The notes: generated by a model from the sequence alone, not told the origin. Positions 19,543 to 30,718 are shown, numbered from the stretch's first letter. The stretch is 64,000 bases of DNA from Lepidostoma basale (GCA_022606425.2 JAHDVF020001303.1:372001-436000), one strand, 5' to 3'. A program made the numbers and translations.

Positions 19543-20660
19543 GAAGAAAGACATTGATAGAAAGGTTGGTGCTGGAAACAAAATAAATGGTGAGCTTAAA
19601 ACTATCACTGCAAATAGAAATATAACGACTGCAAAGATGTCAGTGCACAATGGGGTTCTAGTGCCGACCCTCATTTGTGGAAATGAAACTTGGAGTTGGC
19701 AGAAAGTATAATAAATAAAAAACAATGTATAATAGAATACCCAATGAAGAAGTAAGTAAGGAATGCAAAGTGGATGAATGCGTCCTAAATAAAATTAAAA
19801 AAGGGTAACTTAGATAGTTTTGTCATATGAAACGAATGGATGAGGGAAGAATGGTTAAAAAGATATATACAAATCAAATCAAATCAAATCAGTTTATTTA
19901 ACTCAATAGACATTACAAACAGGAAAATGTTTAAGGCATCTATTAAGTACAGGTAAAATATCATAAAAATACAACAAAGTACCAGGAACACATTAGAGAT
20001 GGCTCGACATTAGGAAGACAAGATACTTTCTAAAGTCAATAGTATTTGCCCCCTGAACGTACTTTCTCTAACATGAAAGACGTCGATCTCCGAGGAGACC
20101 GCGTTCAGCAGACTAATTGCTCTTCCCACCGTTGTCACCAGAGGCAGATTGGTTCTGGCGGCCGGTAGGTAAAACAATCTGTGCTGTCGCTGTCGGAGAT
20201 ATCTATCGGGGACAAAAATACCAACATCCTCCAGCACGGCCGAGTTCTCGAAGTATCCCCTAATTAATCTGAAGAAATGGGTTATTAGATGTCCATCTCT
20301 TCGAAGCTGTAAAGAATTGGTTCCGAGCATTCCCAGAAGAAATGCCGTGGGATAGAGTCACGGATAGCTACCATACTCCCTCATGTAGAGATACCTCAGA
20401 AATTTTTTCTGAACCCTCTCCAGCATAACGGAATATCTCAAGTAGTGTGAATGGAAAAAAAATTCAGTAAGGCCAAGGAAAACGTGCCATGACAAAATTA
20501 ACTTAATACTGAAAGGCGAAGTAGGAACTATCGACGAGCGTGCGTGTTACAGTATGTGAATGTAGAAGAGGCGCGAGAGTTTTGTCAGGATATAACAGTT
20601 TGGCAGTTTGTTCCATCTTCTCTGCCTACCCCTCCGGAAATCGGCCTAATGGTTAGTTAT
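19543..20660 (+). mobile_element. LINE-A copy (subtype A3), split by LINE-M
   Basis: Before the break: KKDIDRKVGAGNKINGELK, MSVHNGVLVPTLICGNETW, YNRIPNEEVSKECKVDECV and MKRMDEGRMVKKIYT. After it, from 20440: SSVNGKK, RPRKTCHDKIN, FCQDITVWQF and the tail GGTTAGTTAT. The 19871-20439 segment is a LINE-M copy in the opposite orientation, inserted between the codons for KKIYT and SSVNG. Confidence 0.82.
19871..20439 (-). mobile_element. LINE-M copy, nested in LINE-A
   Basis: Minus strand: the 106-residue frame at 20010-20330 reads MLGTNSLQLRRDGHLITHFF, LIRGYFENSAVLEDVGIFV, RQRQHRLFYLPAARTNLPLV and GRAISLLNAVSSEIDVFH, then stop. Upstream is VMLERVQKKFLR before two stops. This is the region after the reverse-transcriptase domain in a LINE unlike the others here. 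Its 3' end is (GATTT)n, seen on the plus strand as AAATCAAATCAAATC. Confidence 0.88.
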
Positions 20661-21164
20661 ATTCGGAGAAAAAAATAAGATGTCTAATTTGATATGCCTA
20701 TAAAACAGTATCTAAAATTGCATTTGAAATAAATTATGCATTTTAGAGTTAGAGTTCTTCACCTTTGAAACTCAAAATTGTCAAAGATAACACATTGAAT
20801 GCCTACGAAGGATTCTTTTATGCGTGTTCCGAGAATTTCCCTGAATTTTTTAGCGATTTCTGAACGACACTACTAGTAGAGACGCTGCCTCCTCCCAATA
20901 ACTTCGTGTCAAAGAAGAAAGTATTTTTTATTCAGCAGACCGAAAGTTGTTCATGGATGATTGCTACTGTTTTATAGGGAGACGATACAAATATTATTAC
21001 GTTTGGTTAGGACAGCCCCTTTCCGTACGTGTCGGAAAGGGTATTGAATTATTTATTTTATAATGTATGGAAAATCATACTATGACAACTGCGTATTAGA
21101 TCTATGTTTTAGTTTCACAATTCGAAAAAACACCAAAACTCAAATGGTATAATATGATGTTATC
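20661..21164. other. No recognisable gene
   Basis: Unmatched spacer. A GGACAGCCCCTTTCCG / CGGAAAGGG inverted pair near 21011 is the only structure I see. Confidence 0.3.
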
Positions 21165-21785
21165 CGTCGCAAAAACAAAATGTCCAACAATATCCATACA
21201 GCCTCTCAGATGCAGATTGGTTGTAGACGATAAACCCATAGAACAGGTCATGAAGTTCAGATATCTGGGTCTGGAGATATCTTGTTGCAGCGATCTATAT
21301 AATGAAGTTAAAAAACACGTCTGATAAAGCTGCAGTTATCTCTGGATGTCTAAAGGACACTGTCTGGGACAATAAGCATATACTTGTGGAAAGCAAAATT
21401 AGAATTTATAAAACATGCATCATCATCGAAGCAAGAGCAGACACTCTCAAAATCAAACATATCTTAAGAGTAACATAAATGAGAACATTGCAACCAATTG
21501 TAGGGAGAACCCTTAGAGACAGGATACCCAATAAAGAAATTCGCAAATCCTGCAAATTTGAAGACATAGTGAGATGGAGTAGGCAGAGAAAACGATTCTG
21601 GAGGGACCACATCGAGATAATATGGATGCAGCAAGAATTCCTAATATCGTGATGCACGAGACTCCAGAGGGTCGTCGACCACCAACGAGATGGAGAGAAT
21701 GCTGGTCGTCTTTATCACACGAAGAAAGTTGATATCCTGCATAAACAAATCGCAAGATTACAATCAGAAGAAGAAGAAGAAGAAT
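21165..21785 (+). mobile_element. LINE-H copy
   Basis: With frame changes it reads IQPLRCRLVVDDKPIEQVMK, FRYLGLEISCCSDLYNEV, KAAVISGCLKDTVWDNKHI, IVGRTLRDRIPNKEIRKSCK and FEDIVRWSRQRKRFWRDHIE, then a decayed end and GAAGAAGAAGAAG. The YLG...AA.ISG.L...W.NK......K.RIYKTC order defines this endonuclease-reverse transcriptase family; the other copies are at 42738 and 50683. Confidence 0.85.
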
Positions 21786-22074
21786 TGGGGTTCACTCATA
21801 CAATCATATTTTCACTGTTATTGAATTCCCTGTAAACTCTCGAATAAATCTGATAAATTCGGATAATTTTGAATAGTAATATCAAAGACGAACATCTGTC
21901 ATTTTGATGATTTGGAGCTAGCAGAATTTTCCAAGTAAACATCGGAGATTGAATTTTATAAAATCTTTGATATCTAAGTTAAAAAAAAAAACTAATCCAA
22001 TGTCGGTGACAGATGTCTGTCATTGCTACTACGCTGCCAACTAATTTAAAAGAGAATCGTTCATTAAAATATTG

Positions 22075-22935
22075 AACACCTGACTGTTTTGGAATAAAAC
22101 AGTCGGATATTAATACTATAGTTAACTGGAGTCACAGTAATCAAAAGCAATTCAATGTCTCTAAGTGCGTTATTCTATCTTTTACTAGAGCATTGAGAAC
22201 TGTGTATCATAGATACACAATGAAAAATAAGCAACTAGCACATGTATCTAGAAGAAATCTCGTGATCATCTATGTGAGTAGGCTAACTTTTCATGCACAT
22301 ATCGAGTAGATTTGTAACATTGCACTGTGAATATTGGGCTTCATCGTTCGGACCGGAAGAGTTTTCAGATACCCCAATGTGCTCAGAGTCCTATTCAGCG
22401 CATTGGTTCGGAGCAGACTAGAAAGTGGTTCTGTGATGGAGCCTTCACGAGCCTATATATTCCGTTATGCTAGAGAGGGTTCAGAAAATAATTCTGAGGT
22501 ATCTCTTCGCGAGGGAGTATGGTAGCTATCCTAGGCTCTTTCCATGGCATTTCTTTTAGAAATGCTCGGGACCAACTGCCTGCTTCGAAGAGATGGACAT
22601 CTCAAAACCCATTTCTTTAGATTAATCAGCGGATATTTCGAGAACTCCACCGTGTTGGAAGCATTTTGGTATTTTTGTCCCTGATAGATATCTCCGACAG
22701 CGACAGCACGGATTGTTTTACCTACCGGCCGCCAGAACCAATCTGCCTCTGGTGACACCAGTAGAAAGAGCAATTAGTCTGCTGAACGCTATCTCCTAGG
22801 AGTTAGACGTCTTTCATATTAGTGAAAGTACGTTTAGAAGAAAAATACTCTTGACTTTAGAGATATCTTGGCCTTAAACTTTAATATTGTTTGTAATGTC
22901 TGTTGAGATAATAAACTGATTTCATTTGATTTAAT
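22075..22935 (+). mobile_element. LINE-M copy, longest
   Basis: It starts earlier than other LINE-M copies, in the reverse-transcriptase thumb: DINTIVNWSHSNQKQFNVSK, CVILSFTRALRTVYHRYTM and LTFHAHIE. It continues GFIVRTGRVFRYPNVLRVLF, SALVRSRLESGSVMEPS, then MLGTNCLLRRDGHLKTHFFR and FENSTVLEAF, and ends GATTTCATTTGATTTAATG. Several stops. The sense-strand match to 19871-20439 is strong. Confidence 0.85.
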
Positions 22936-23454
22936 GTGTTATATGACGACTATTCGGCACACCGTTTATTAGCCTTGAATGAGGACTGAATTGGAAAATG
23001 GAATATTGCATAGATTAAATAAATTATATAAAAAAACAAACACAAATATCAACCAATTTCTCTGAATTCAAAAAACGTCGGTTTACCATTAAACATAAAA
23101 CGATTTCTCTCGCTAAACATTTAATGAAAACACTTCATCAGTTTATACCGAAATAAAATCTACCCCAGCGGTAATATTTTGTTGAGCGATATTTCGAAAA
23201 ATATGGCGTTATTTTTTAACACAAAAGAATTTACGAAATTGTCATTCTCCTAAATAATGAATCTCTTCGAAATAAAATACAATGGCTGGTGTCAGAGGAG
23301 GACGGAGATTAAACGAGGGTATTGTTCCTCGAGTGTCGGCCTTTCTCCTTCGATGTTTTTAATTACGGACTCATTAAGCAACTTTCCAAAAAATCTGTGT
23401 TACTCGTAACTACTCAAAAATGTTATTTAAATATATTATTCAACCCTTGTTAGA
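22936..23454. other. No recognisable gene
   Basis: AT-rich; no repeat that I can match. A GGTGTCAGAGGAGGACGGAG stretch near 23288 is locally GC-rich but carries no frame. Confidence 0.3.
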
Positions 23455-23640
23455 AGAGCTGATGAAGAGCAAAAGAATTACAAGCCCAAGCCATCAAGGC
23501 AGCTGCAATTTCTGGTGCTATAAAATCCACAATATGGAAAAACAAAGATGAGAATCAAAAAAGTGTGCGTAAGACCATATGCCGTTGAAACAATGGCAGA
23601 CACAGTCAGGTCCGAAAAACGTTCTGGTATATTTTTTAAT
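23455..23640 (+). mobile_element. LINE-H internal fragment
   Basis: ALAIKAAAISGAIKSTIWKNK-like and then VCVRPYAVETMADTVRSEK correspond to the ISG.L...W.NK and RPIMTYAVETRADT blocks of LINE-H. About 30 residues between them are deleted. Confidence 0.65.
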
Positions 23641-24611
23641 TTCAAACTTCCCCCGGAATCAAATAAACAGACATTATATACATGTTTAATTCTGAATGTA
23701 TGATAAATAAATAAAATATAGTTATTGTATCTTGATGTTCAATGCCATATTAAATAATTAATATGAATAAAAACGTCTGTTTTCTTAGAGTTTTATTATA
23801 ATTTATGGGAATTACATATTTCGCCTTTCTTAGACATTATCAAATGCCATTCGTATCAATTAAATAAAATCATGGTCAAAATTATTATCGATTTTTTTCA
23901 AACAAAACGTATACTTTCATTCTTAATTATGTTTGTTATTGCTTAAACATCTTATTACATATTGAAAATATATTTCAAAGAACTAAGTTTAGGAAAAAAT
24001 TAACCACGCATGTTTTTTTAGAGTTCACGCAAGTTCTTCTGTTAAAAGTTTAACAAGAAAAGCCTTTTTTAAAGTAAATAATAATCTTGTTTCGGAACAA
24101 AGCCGATTACAATTTTCAAGAAAACGGACCAAAAGTTTGTTCCATAAAAAGTACATCCAAATAATCCCTTTCCGATAAAGGAAACCCAATTCCCTTCATC
24201 ACCATTTCATCGAAAGTAAATAATAAATCATGATAAGAGTTCTTATTTTTCGGTTAACACTTTGAGATTTAAGGCTTACTTAATACACTGTTTACAGACC
24301 TTGCTTATTTTTGTTGAAAATCTTAATTTTCTACCAATAAACAAGAATTTAAGATTTGTACCGCACAGTACGAAATAAAATCATACAAACTCTTTTATGA
24401 TACTTAATTATTTGAACCTGAGAAGATTAGCAAACAATTTTCAATAAAGCAAATTGTTATTAGTTATCGAATCTTAATAAACAAATTAAGAACTCAGAAT
24501 GAAATGAGTAAACTTTGACATACTAGAGTTAATGGAGCAAAATAAGGTAATAATGGTTAATGTTAAGAAAATATGAAATTTTAATATACGTTTTATATAC
24601 CATAACACAAT
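23641..24611. repeat. Family P half-copy in otherwise unmatched DNA
   Basis: At 23760-23870 there is AAACGTCTGTTTTCTTAGAG, TTTATGGGAATTACATATTT, CGCCTTTCTTAGACATTATC, the left half of family P. The rest of the interval is AT-rich with no supported feature. Confidence 0.4.
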
Positions 24612-24783
24612 GGCCTTTACTGAAAAGAGACCAAGAGTCAGACCGAGGAAAAGATTGGTGGATTGCGTGGAAGACGATTGGGAGAAAATGGAAGGAGCTG
24701 GGGAATGGAGAGAGATGGGCAGGACCGATTTAGAGGAGGCCAAGTCCTACGCCAGGATGTAGCACCGAGAAATGAATGAATGA
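24612..24783 (+). mobile_element. LINE-I 3' terminus
   Basis: EKRPRVRPRKRLVDCVEDDWE, KMEGAGEWREMGRTD and LEEAKSYARM match the C-terminus of LINE-I (27535-27845). After the stop it ends CACCGAGAAATGAATGAATGA, an (AATG)n tail. Confidence 0.8.
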
Positions 24784-25221
24784 TATATATACCATAAACA
24801 ATATCATCTTAACTCACAAAATATAATACAAATGAATATATTTTTTAAACACTTAATTTTCAATGTCTCATAATCTAAGTACAACCAAAAGCTCCTTGGA
24901 TTAAACATGTGATTAAACAACGATTGTTTAATTCGGGATTCTTCAACTTGAGTAAAGGTCGGGAGTGATGTTGCTTGAAAAATTAACATGTTGTAACATA
25001 GGGCGATTTAAAATTTCGTTTATTTACTATTTATAATACCGTGTTTAGGTTTTACCTTGTATACATATCAATGAATTCTGTAATGTACTTTATTTCACGT
25101 GGATATAGACGATTTTTAATGATCGCGTAGTTACAAACTACAAATATTTAAGAAATATTGCTGAGAGGGGAGAGATATGGCTAAATTGCAAATATTATAT
25201 AAAATTTATATAAAATTGAAA
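24784..25221. other. No recognisable gene
   Basis: AT-rich spacer. Nothing supported. Confidence 0.35.
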
Positions 25222-25310
25222 CTACTGTCACGTTGGAGGGTCGAAGCAGAGGAAAGAAGGAATTGGAGGTGAAAAATAATGGAGGCCAAGGCTTGATATG
25301 AGCTGTAGAG
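25222..25310 (+). mobile_element. LINE-E 3' fragment
   Basis: LLSRWRVEAEERRNWR and IMEAKA repeat the last residues of the LINE-E frame at 25800-25870, so two ends of the same family lie within 600 bp in the same orientation. Confidence 0.7.
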
Positions 25311-25339
25311 CAAGAAGATATTATCGTCACCTAAATTCT

Positions 25340-25873
25340 TGATGAATCACAATTGGCAACAAAACATTCTTCTCTCTACTACCAGCGCTCAAATCAAGAA
25401 ACGTACACTGGAAAACCAAAATCATCCTGTATAAAACAATTATCCGAACAATAGTGACCTATGGATGTGAGGCGTGTACAATGATAGCGAAATCCACAGA
25501 GCGATTGGATACTTTTGAGAGAAGGGTGCTGCGCAGAAATCTGGGACCTGTGAATGACGGTGAAGGCTGGAGAGTGCGGCATTATGATGAGCTGTACCAT
25601 ATTTACAAAGCTCCCAGTCTCTCCACACAGATCGGACTGAATAGACTGAGATGGGCCGGTCACGTGCAGAGGATGCCGTCATCGCGAACCCCAAAAAGAT
25701 TGCTGGAATGGCACCCAGGTGGTAGAAGACCAGTCGGACGACCAAGGCTGCGATGGGAGGATGAAGTTGGGAGAGATGGGGCGAAATTGTTACGAGTGTC
25801 AGATTGGAGGGTCGAAGCGGAGGACAGGAGGAGTTGGAGGCGAAGAATACTGGAGGCTATGTTAACGTGAGAT
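25340..25873 (+). mobile_element. LINE-E, open C-terminal frame
   Basis: The frame at 25454-25870 reads MTYGCEACTMIAKSTERLDT, FERRVLRRNLGPVNDGEGW, LSTQIGLNRLRWAGHVQRM, RTPKRLLEWHPGGRRPVGR, RLRWEDEVGRDGAKLL and RRSWRRRILEAMLT, with stop. Upstream, in other frames, lie SLLPALKSRNVHWKTK and YKTIIRTIV. It is the post-reverse-transcriptase end of a non-LTR element. A 139-codon run without a stop suggests that this insertion is younger than most neighbours. Confidence 0.88.
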
Positions 25874-26689
25874 CATTTTGAATTTCTTAAAAAACATAAT
25901 AATATGTGTATTTTATTATTTAAATTTAGGCAAGGAATTCAAAAGCTGTAGATGTATGTGTAGCAGTGTACTGAAAACAAATCAATGTTGCTTAATATTG
26001 TAAGCTTTTATGACCACTTCATAAAAGTCGAGTAGCGAAGATTTTGTTTCCCTAGAGAGAGCAGAACAAATAATTCCACCAACGAAATCGTACTTAAAAT
26101 TTTAGCAACAAACAGAATGCCAATATAACCGTAATAAAACCCGTTGTTCTTAATTTGTCTTTACTACCCTTTAAAGAAAAGATGCTGAAGCGACAGCCTT
26201 TATGACTCATTTGGTTTCCCGGCAGACAGATTTAGTGATATTTCGAATGTCTACCTTCCGTTTTTCCTATTAAACACATTTCCACAAAGGGTTTTAGTAT
26301 ATCACAATGAGGATTTTACAGCGAAATCTCCAAAATTGTAATCTTCTAATTTAACTTTAATAAGACGATACAACTGAAATTCAAGTTTTTCTTCGCGAGA
26401 GTTTATTGCGATTACTGAATACCCTAAAGTAATTCTCTTGGATGAAAAGGTAGCGTCCTGGGATTTTAAATGTAAACTGAAATCTTAAATAGAGATTAAA
26501 GAAGTGTGGGATATTTTAAAAGGGCGTTCATCATTTTCGTTTTTATTTATTTCGATGTCGTATACATTAACAATGAATTGCATTATTAATTGTTGACTGG
26601 TTTATAATGAAATATCGACACATCAATCGATTAAATATTCCTGTGTTTTATATTTTATAAATAACCATTTATAAACTTAAGACATTAAC
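25874..26689. other. No recognisable gene
   Basis: AT-rich DNA. I see no family match or supported frame. Confidence 0.4.
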
Positions 26690-26870
26690 ACCGTGGAATC
26701 ATTAAATATGAATTATTGTGAATTAAACATTTTTTAAATAAACTTAAGGCGCATTATTTAAATAATCTGTGGAATTCTATAATGACGATTTTTAATGATA
26801 TTGTTCTCCCGTTGATGAAGGTGAAAATCCTTCGAAACATGTCAAGAAAAAAATATTTTTTAAATGGAAA
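26690..26870 (+). repeat. Family Q repeat with ribozyme-like end
   Basis: GGAATTCTATAATGACGATT, TATTGTTCTCCCGTTGATGA, then AAGGTGAAAATCCTTCGAAACATGTC (26818-26843, split here for length as AAGGTGAAAATCC and TTCGAAACATGTC). TTGATGA...GAAAC...GTC recalls a hammerhead, but the stem GAAGG/CCTTC would pair residues that should be free in the core. I therefore rate the ribozyme reading low. Confidence 0.45.
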
Positions 26871-27534
26871 AAATAATGATTTTATTCATAAAAAAATTTT
26901 TCTGAATCTAAACACTGTTTTACATTAGAAAAAATGCCGTTTTCGTTGATATTTTTAAGAAAATCTAACAAATGCGAAACACGTTCTTTATTTAAAATGT
27001 ATAATAAAACATATAGAAAAACGAACGAGTTTAACATCCCTGCCATCCCATCAAAAAACAACAAATATATTAAAATTCTATAATAAGTGTTGACATTTTA
27101 CCACAATATTTCTGCAAAAACATGAGATTTCTGTTGGATTAATTACATAACTTGATAAAGACGAACTGTTAAAATTATCTGAATAGAGAAGCGTTCAAAC
27201 GAATAACGTTTCGAATTAGCAGCCCTTCATCAATGGACGGATCAGCAAAGCGACAAATGCAACAGTGAGGAGAGTTAATTTTAGGGATAGGATGTGAAAA
27301 CGTTTTCGATCTACCGATCAAAGGGCGCGGGTCTAGGCGCTCGCCCGAGGAGAGACGCTTACACGATCAAAGCCCGTAATAAGCCAGTCCTGCTGGAACT
27401 TCCTGCGAATTAACCGCTACAGCGAACAAGGAATAGCAGCCACTGCGCATTGATATCCCACCTCTAGTATCTATCTTGCTTGGTAGAATATAATGTATTT
27501 GTAAATGTTAATCTGATATAATATAAACAAAAGA
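26871..27534. other. No recognisable gene; one locally GC-richer block
   Basis: 27240-27480 (GGGCGCGGGTCTAGGCGCTC, GCCAGTCCTGCTGGAAC) stands out in base composition but has no frame or match here. A weak hammerhead-like TTGATGA...GAAACGTT lies on the minus strand at 27203-27233 with a poor helix II. Confidence 0.35.
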
Positions 27535-27845
27535 AGAACTAATTAACCAGGAAACAGTAGTAAGATTCTGTAAGTCTCAACGCCTACGGTGGGCTGGCCA
27601 TGTGGAATGAATGCCAGAGAGTAAAACACCACAAATTGTATCCAGATGGGTGTCTCGCGAAAAGAGACCAAGAGGCAGACCGAGGAAAAGATGGGCGGAT
27701 TGCGTGGAAGAAGATTGGGAGAAAATGGAAGGAGCTGGGGAATGGAGAGAGACGGCCAGAGACAGAAGTCAGTGGAGGACCGTTGTGGAGGAGGCCCAGG
27801 AGTAAGTCCCACACCGGGATGTAGCGCCGAGAAATGAATGAATGA
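27535..27845 (+). mobile_element. LINE-I copy
   Basis: EELINQETVVRFCKSQRLRW, AGHVE, one stop, MPESKTPQIVSRWVSREKRP, RGRPRKRWADCVEEDWEKM and GAGEWRETARDRSQWRTVVE, then a stop within EAQE/VPHRDVAPRNE. The tail is GAAATGAATGAATGAAT. RLRWAGHVERM...GRPRKRWADC is the same architecture as the other LINE C-termini. Confidence 0.88.
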
Positions 27846-27994
27846 ATTGTTAATCTGATAATTATTAATAGTTATACAGTAATTGCAAAAACACTAAGGC
27901 CGCATTATATTTGACGATAATTGTTTATGTATTTAAACTAATTTATTATACTACTTCTACATTCGCCCTCCCTCTGTGTTGTGGATTTAAACGA

Positions 27995-28110
27995 AATTCG
28001 GGACAGAACGCTTGACTCCTGATCCAGGGTCTAGGGTTGAAGCCTGGACACGATCAAATTCCTTTTTCATAATAATGAGCTATTTTCTGCTCATCTTAAA
28101 GATTGTAAAA
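27995..28110 (+). mobile_element. SINE-L (tRNA-like)
   Basis: GAACGCTTGACTCCTGATCC, AGGGTTGAAGCCTGG and CACGATCAAATTCCTTTTTC, followed by TAATGAGCTATTTTCTG. The minus-strand copy at 59560-59690 keeps a better B-box-like GGATTCGATCC. Downstream is an AAATAAAAAT-rich tail. Confidence 0.55.
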
Positions 28111-29257
28111 AAAAAAAATAAAATAAAAAAAAATAAAAAATAAATAAAAAAATCTGAATGTATTCAAATCCCCAGTATTTAAAAAATATTGTGTTTCTAC
28201 AATATTTTTTTACGCTTTTCACAAATATTTTTCGACTGTACACATCCTTCTACAGTATTATTTTAAAACTGAAAAGAACATGTACATTCTAAAACACGAT
28301 TGTGAAAAGTTCAAAAACTTCTATAAATTTTTTTTTAAATAATATATTGTTCCTTTTTATTGTAGTTTTTTTTCTAAAAATATTTTTCTCGACATGTTTC
28401 AAATGCATTACACACTAATGAAACTTTTATTATTATTATTTTTTTATGAACATAAAAAACTATTATAATACTGATCGGTTTCGCTCGCTACCCTCGCAAG
28501 AACAAATATATAAAATATATTTAACATACATAGAAAAGGTATATAATTTTTTTTTAAATATGAAATCCTCTACAACGATCGTTGCATTCTCAATTATGAG
28601 AGTAGAGATTGTAACGATCTCCGAAACCACAGTCGAATAGAATACCAAGAAACACGGATATTTCAAAGATCCCAGAGAATATATTTCTAACATACGTGAA
28701 AATCTACCTCTTTATATATTCACTTAAATTAACTTCTCTCTTTTCTACCGCCGCGCCGTTACATAAAAAGATTTTAGTTGAAACACACAAAAATATTATT
28801 ACGGAAATTATTGTTAAAACAAAGTAAATCAGAAATATGTGTAAAGACCATTATATTGAATAATTCAGTCGCTGGAAAAAACAACTAAATTCATGTTTCA
28901 CTGAGCGTGCGCCACTGGTCAAGCTTAATGGAAGATGAGGTAATGTAACTGAACGTCCTCTCATTCAATTGTACTACATTAAATCATCAGTCCTATGTGG
29001 GATATATACCGAAGTGAGTTTTGTTAATTTACTGTGGCGTTTGGGCAAATTTATAGCTTTTTCAAAGCGGTTTAACAGTGAATGTTGCGTTATTTTTAAT
29101 CCTTTTTATTATTGGTTTTGGGAATTAGCAACCCATTAATTCACAGTAAAATACAATTAATCTGTCAAGGAAAAGATGAATTGCTTATAATTTCATGATT
29201 TGAAATTCGCATGTTGTTTACCGTATAAATTAATACCGCATTAAAAGATTTTGAAAT
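28111..29257. other. No recognisable gene
   Basis: AT-rich. TTTTCACAAATATTTTTCGAC (28211) and GAACATGTACATT.. recall family R (45470-45650). CATGTTTCAAATGC near 28393 recalls family Q. A decayed CGGTTTCGCTCGC (28477) is a possible ribozyme remnant. Nothing coding. Confidence 0.35.
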
Positions 29258-29340
29258 GTTAACGATGTAAATGGAACTAGGTATAGATAAAAACCGAAGA
29301 AAACGTGGTACAATCAAATAAATCAAATAATGAAAAGAAA
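29258..29340 (+). mobile_element. LINE-A fragment
   Basis: VNDVNGTRYR and KPKKTWYNQINQIM, an internal 80-bp slice of LINE-A with no tail. Confidence 0.6.
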
Positions 29341-29368
29341 ATGCAGAAAAGAGAGAGTTTTCACACTA

Positions 29369-29608
29369 GCTAACTAACTAACCATCACGTCGTTTCCACG
29401 GAGGGGTATACAGAGAGAATGGACTGCCACCCTGTTCTATCCGGACATAACTCTTGTGCTTCTTCTGCATTTTTACATTCACGCACCGTGACACGCACGC
29501 TCGTCGATTGTTCCGACTTCAAACATGTCCGCCTTTCAATAAATGATTAATTCGGTCATGTCTTCTCCCGCCTCCCTCGACTTTTTTCCATTTATACTGC
29601 TTGTAAAC
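29369..29608 (-). mobile_element. LINE-A 3' fragment (subtype A3)
   Basis: Minus strand: TAGTTAGTTAGCT tail, SILSVYPSVET-like end, RACHGA and KGGHV-type residues, then EGGGRRHDRINHLLKGGH. The 3' end lies at 29369. It breaks on the left arm of a 20-bp inverted repeat. Confidence 0.7.
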
Positions 29609-29655
29609 TATTGGTCCCCAGCATGCCCGAGAGGAATGCTGGGGACCAATAGTTT
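29605..29655. repeat. Perfect 20-bp inverted repeat, 11-nt spacer
   Basis: AAACTATTGGTCCCCAGCAT (29605-29624) and its exact reverse complement (29636-29655) surround GCCCGAGAGGA. The right arm with spacer reads LLGMLGT-like codons found in LINE-M (20316-20336), so the hairpin may have formed from LINE-M DNA during a repair event. Confidence 0.75.
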
Positions 29656-29757
29656 CTATCATACAATGTTTTACCACACATAATTCTTGGTGTTCTAATT
29701 TTTACTACATTTATCCTACATTTTTTAGAGTATTTTCAGAAAATATAATGTAAATTG
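29653..29757 (-). repeat. 105-bp duplicated segment (copy 1)
   Basis: Differs from 30614-30718 at three positions by eye. It contains the LINE-A subtype A3 codons RINVVKIRTPRIMCGKTLYD followed by the same non-LINE junction (TTTTCAGAAAATAT). The shared junction shows duplication of the joined piece. Confidence 0.75.
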
Positions 29758-29905
29758 TTATCTTTTAACCATTCTTCTCTCATCCATATATGTGCATCTT
29801 ATACAATTCATCGTCTTTCCTATCAAATATATGTCCAAGTGACCCTTTCTTAAAGTATTTAGGACGCATTCATCCATTTTACATTCCTTTCTTACTTCTT
29901 CATTA
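29758..29905 (-). mobile_element. LINE-A fragment (subtype A3)
   Basis: Minus strand: NEEVRKECKMDECVLNTLRK and GHLDI, then a decayed MRRMNC stretch and MDERRMVKR. Truncated at both ends; its left neighbour is the 105-bp duplicate. Confidence 0.65.
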
Positions 29906-29935
29906 CGTATATTAATAATACTGATAATTAATAAT

Positions 29936-30413
29936 TATGTATGGAAGCGAAGCATGAAACTGGCAAAGGAAGGATGAAAGTAGAATAAATGCAGTAGAAA
30001 TGAGATCTCTTAGACGAATGTGTGGATATTCTGTGTATGATAGAGTGTCGAATGAAAATATAAGAAGTGAATGCGGAGCGAATGATGGTGTCATGAACAA
30101 AATAATGAAAGGATCATTAAGATGGTTTGACATATGGAAAGAATGAATGAAGAAAGAATGGTAAAAAAATTATATCTTAATGATGTAAATGGAACCAGAA
30201 ATAGAGGAAGACCGAGGAAAACGTGGCACGATCAAATAAATCAAATATTGAATGTCGGCCATGTGAGGAGTCAGAAATCGACGCGCGTGCATGACACGAT
30301 GTATGAATGTTGAGGAAGCGAGAGAAATATGTCAGGAAAGAAAGGTGTGGCAGTCCATTCTTTCTGCCTACCCCTTCGGGGAGACGGCGTGATGGTTAGT
30401 TAGTTAGTTAGTT
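29936..30413 (+). mobile_element. LINE-A copy with 9-bp duplication
   Basis: ATTAATAAT flanks it (29927-29935 and 30414-30422). It starts MYGSEA*NWQRKDESRINAV and contains MRSLRRMCGYSVYDRVSNEN, a one-base loss near 30130 (WFDIWK), NRGRPRKTWHDQINQILNVG, CMNVEEAREICQERKVWQSI and LSAYPFGET, ending in four GTTA units. Subtype A1. Confidence 0.85.
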
Positions 30414-30464
30414 ATTAATAATCTTCATATTAATAATTAACAAATAATTGATTGATTTGGACGT

Positions 30465-30718
30465 GCTTTCAAGCTACTTGTACACATCTTTTTAACCAGT
30501 CTTCTTTTCTGTCCATTCATTCCATATATCCAAACCATCTAAGTGACCCTTTATTAAATTTATTAAGCACACTTGCATCCGCTTTATATTCCTTTATTGA
30601 TTCTTCATTAAGTTTTCTATCATACAATGTTTTACCGCACATAATTCTTGGCGTTCTAATTTTTACTACATTTATCCTACATTTTTTAGAGTATTTTCAG
30701 AAAATATTATGTAAATTG
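30465..30718 (-). mobile_element. LINE-A fragment (subtype A3) with 105-bp duplicate
   Basis: Minus strand: RINVVKIRTPRIMCGKTLYD, RKLNEESIKEYKADASVLNK and FNKGSLRWFGYME, then decayed DRKED. The part at 30614-30718 is the second copy of the duplicated segment. 5' and 3' ends missing. Confidence 0.75.

Noticed and set aside
26812..26843. Family Q TTGATGA...GAAACATGTC as an active hammerhead
   Set aside because: The best stem (GAAGG/CCTTC) uses bases that must be unpaired in the core; kept only as a repeat.
27995..28070. Genuine tRNA gene
   Set aside because: B-box-like only, no cloverleaf that I can draw, and a diverged second copy at 59560.
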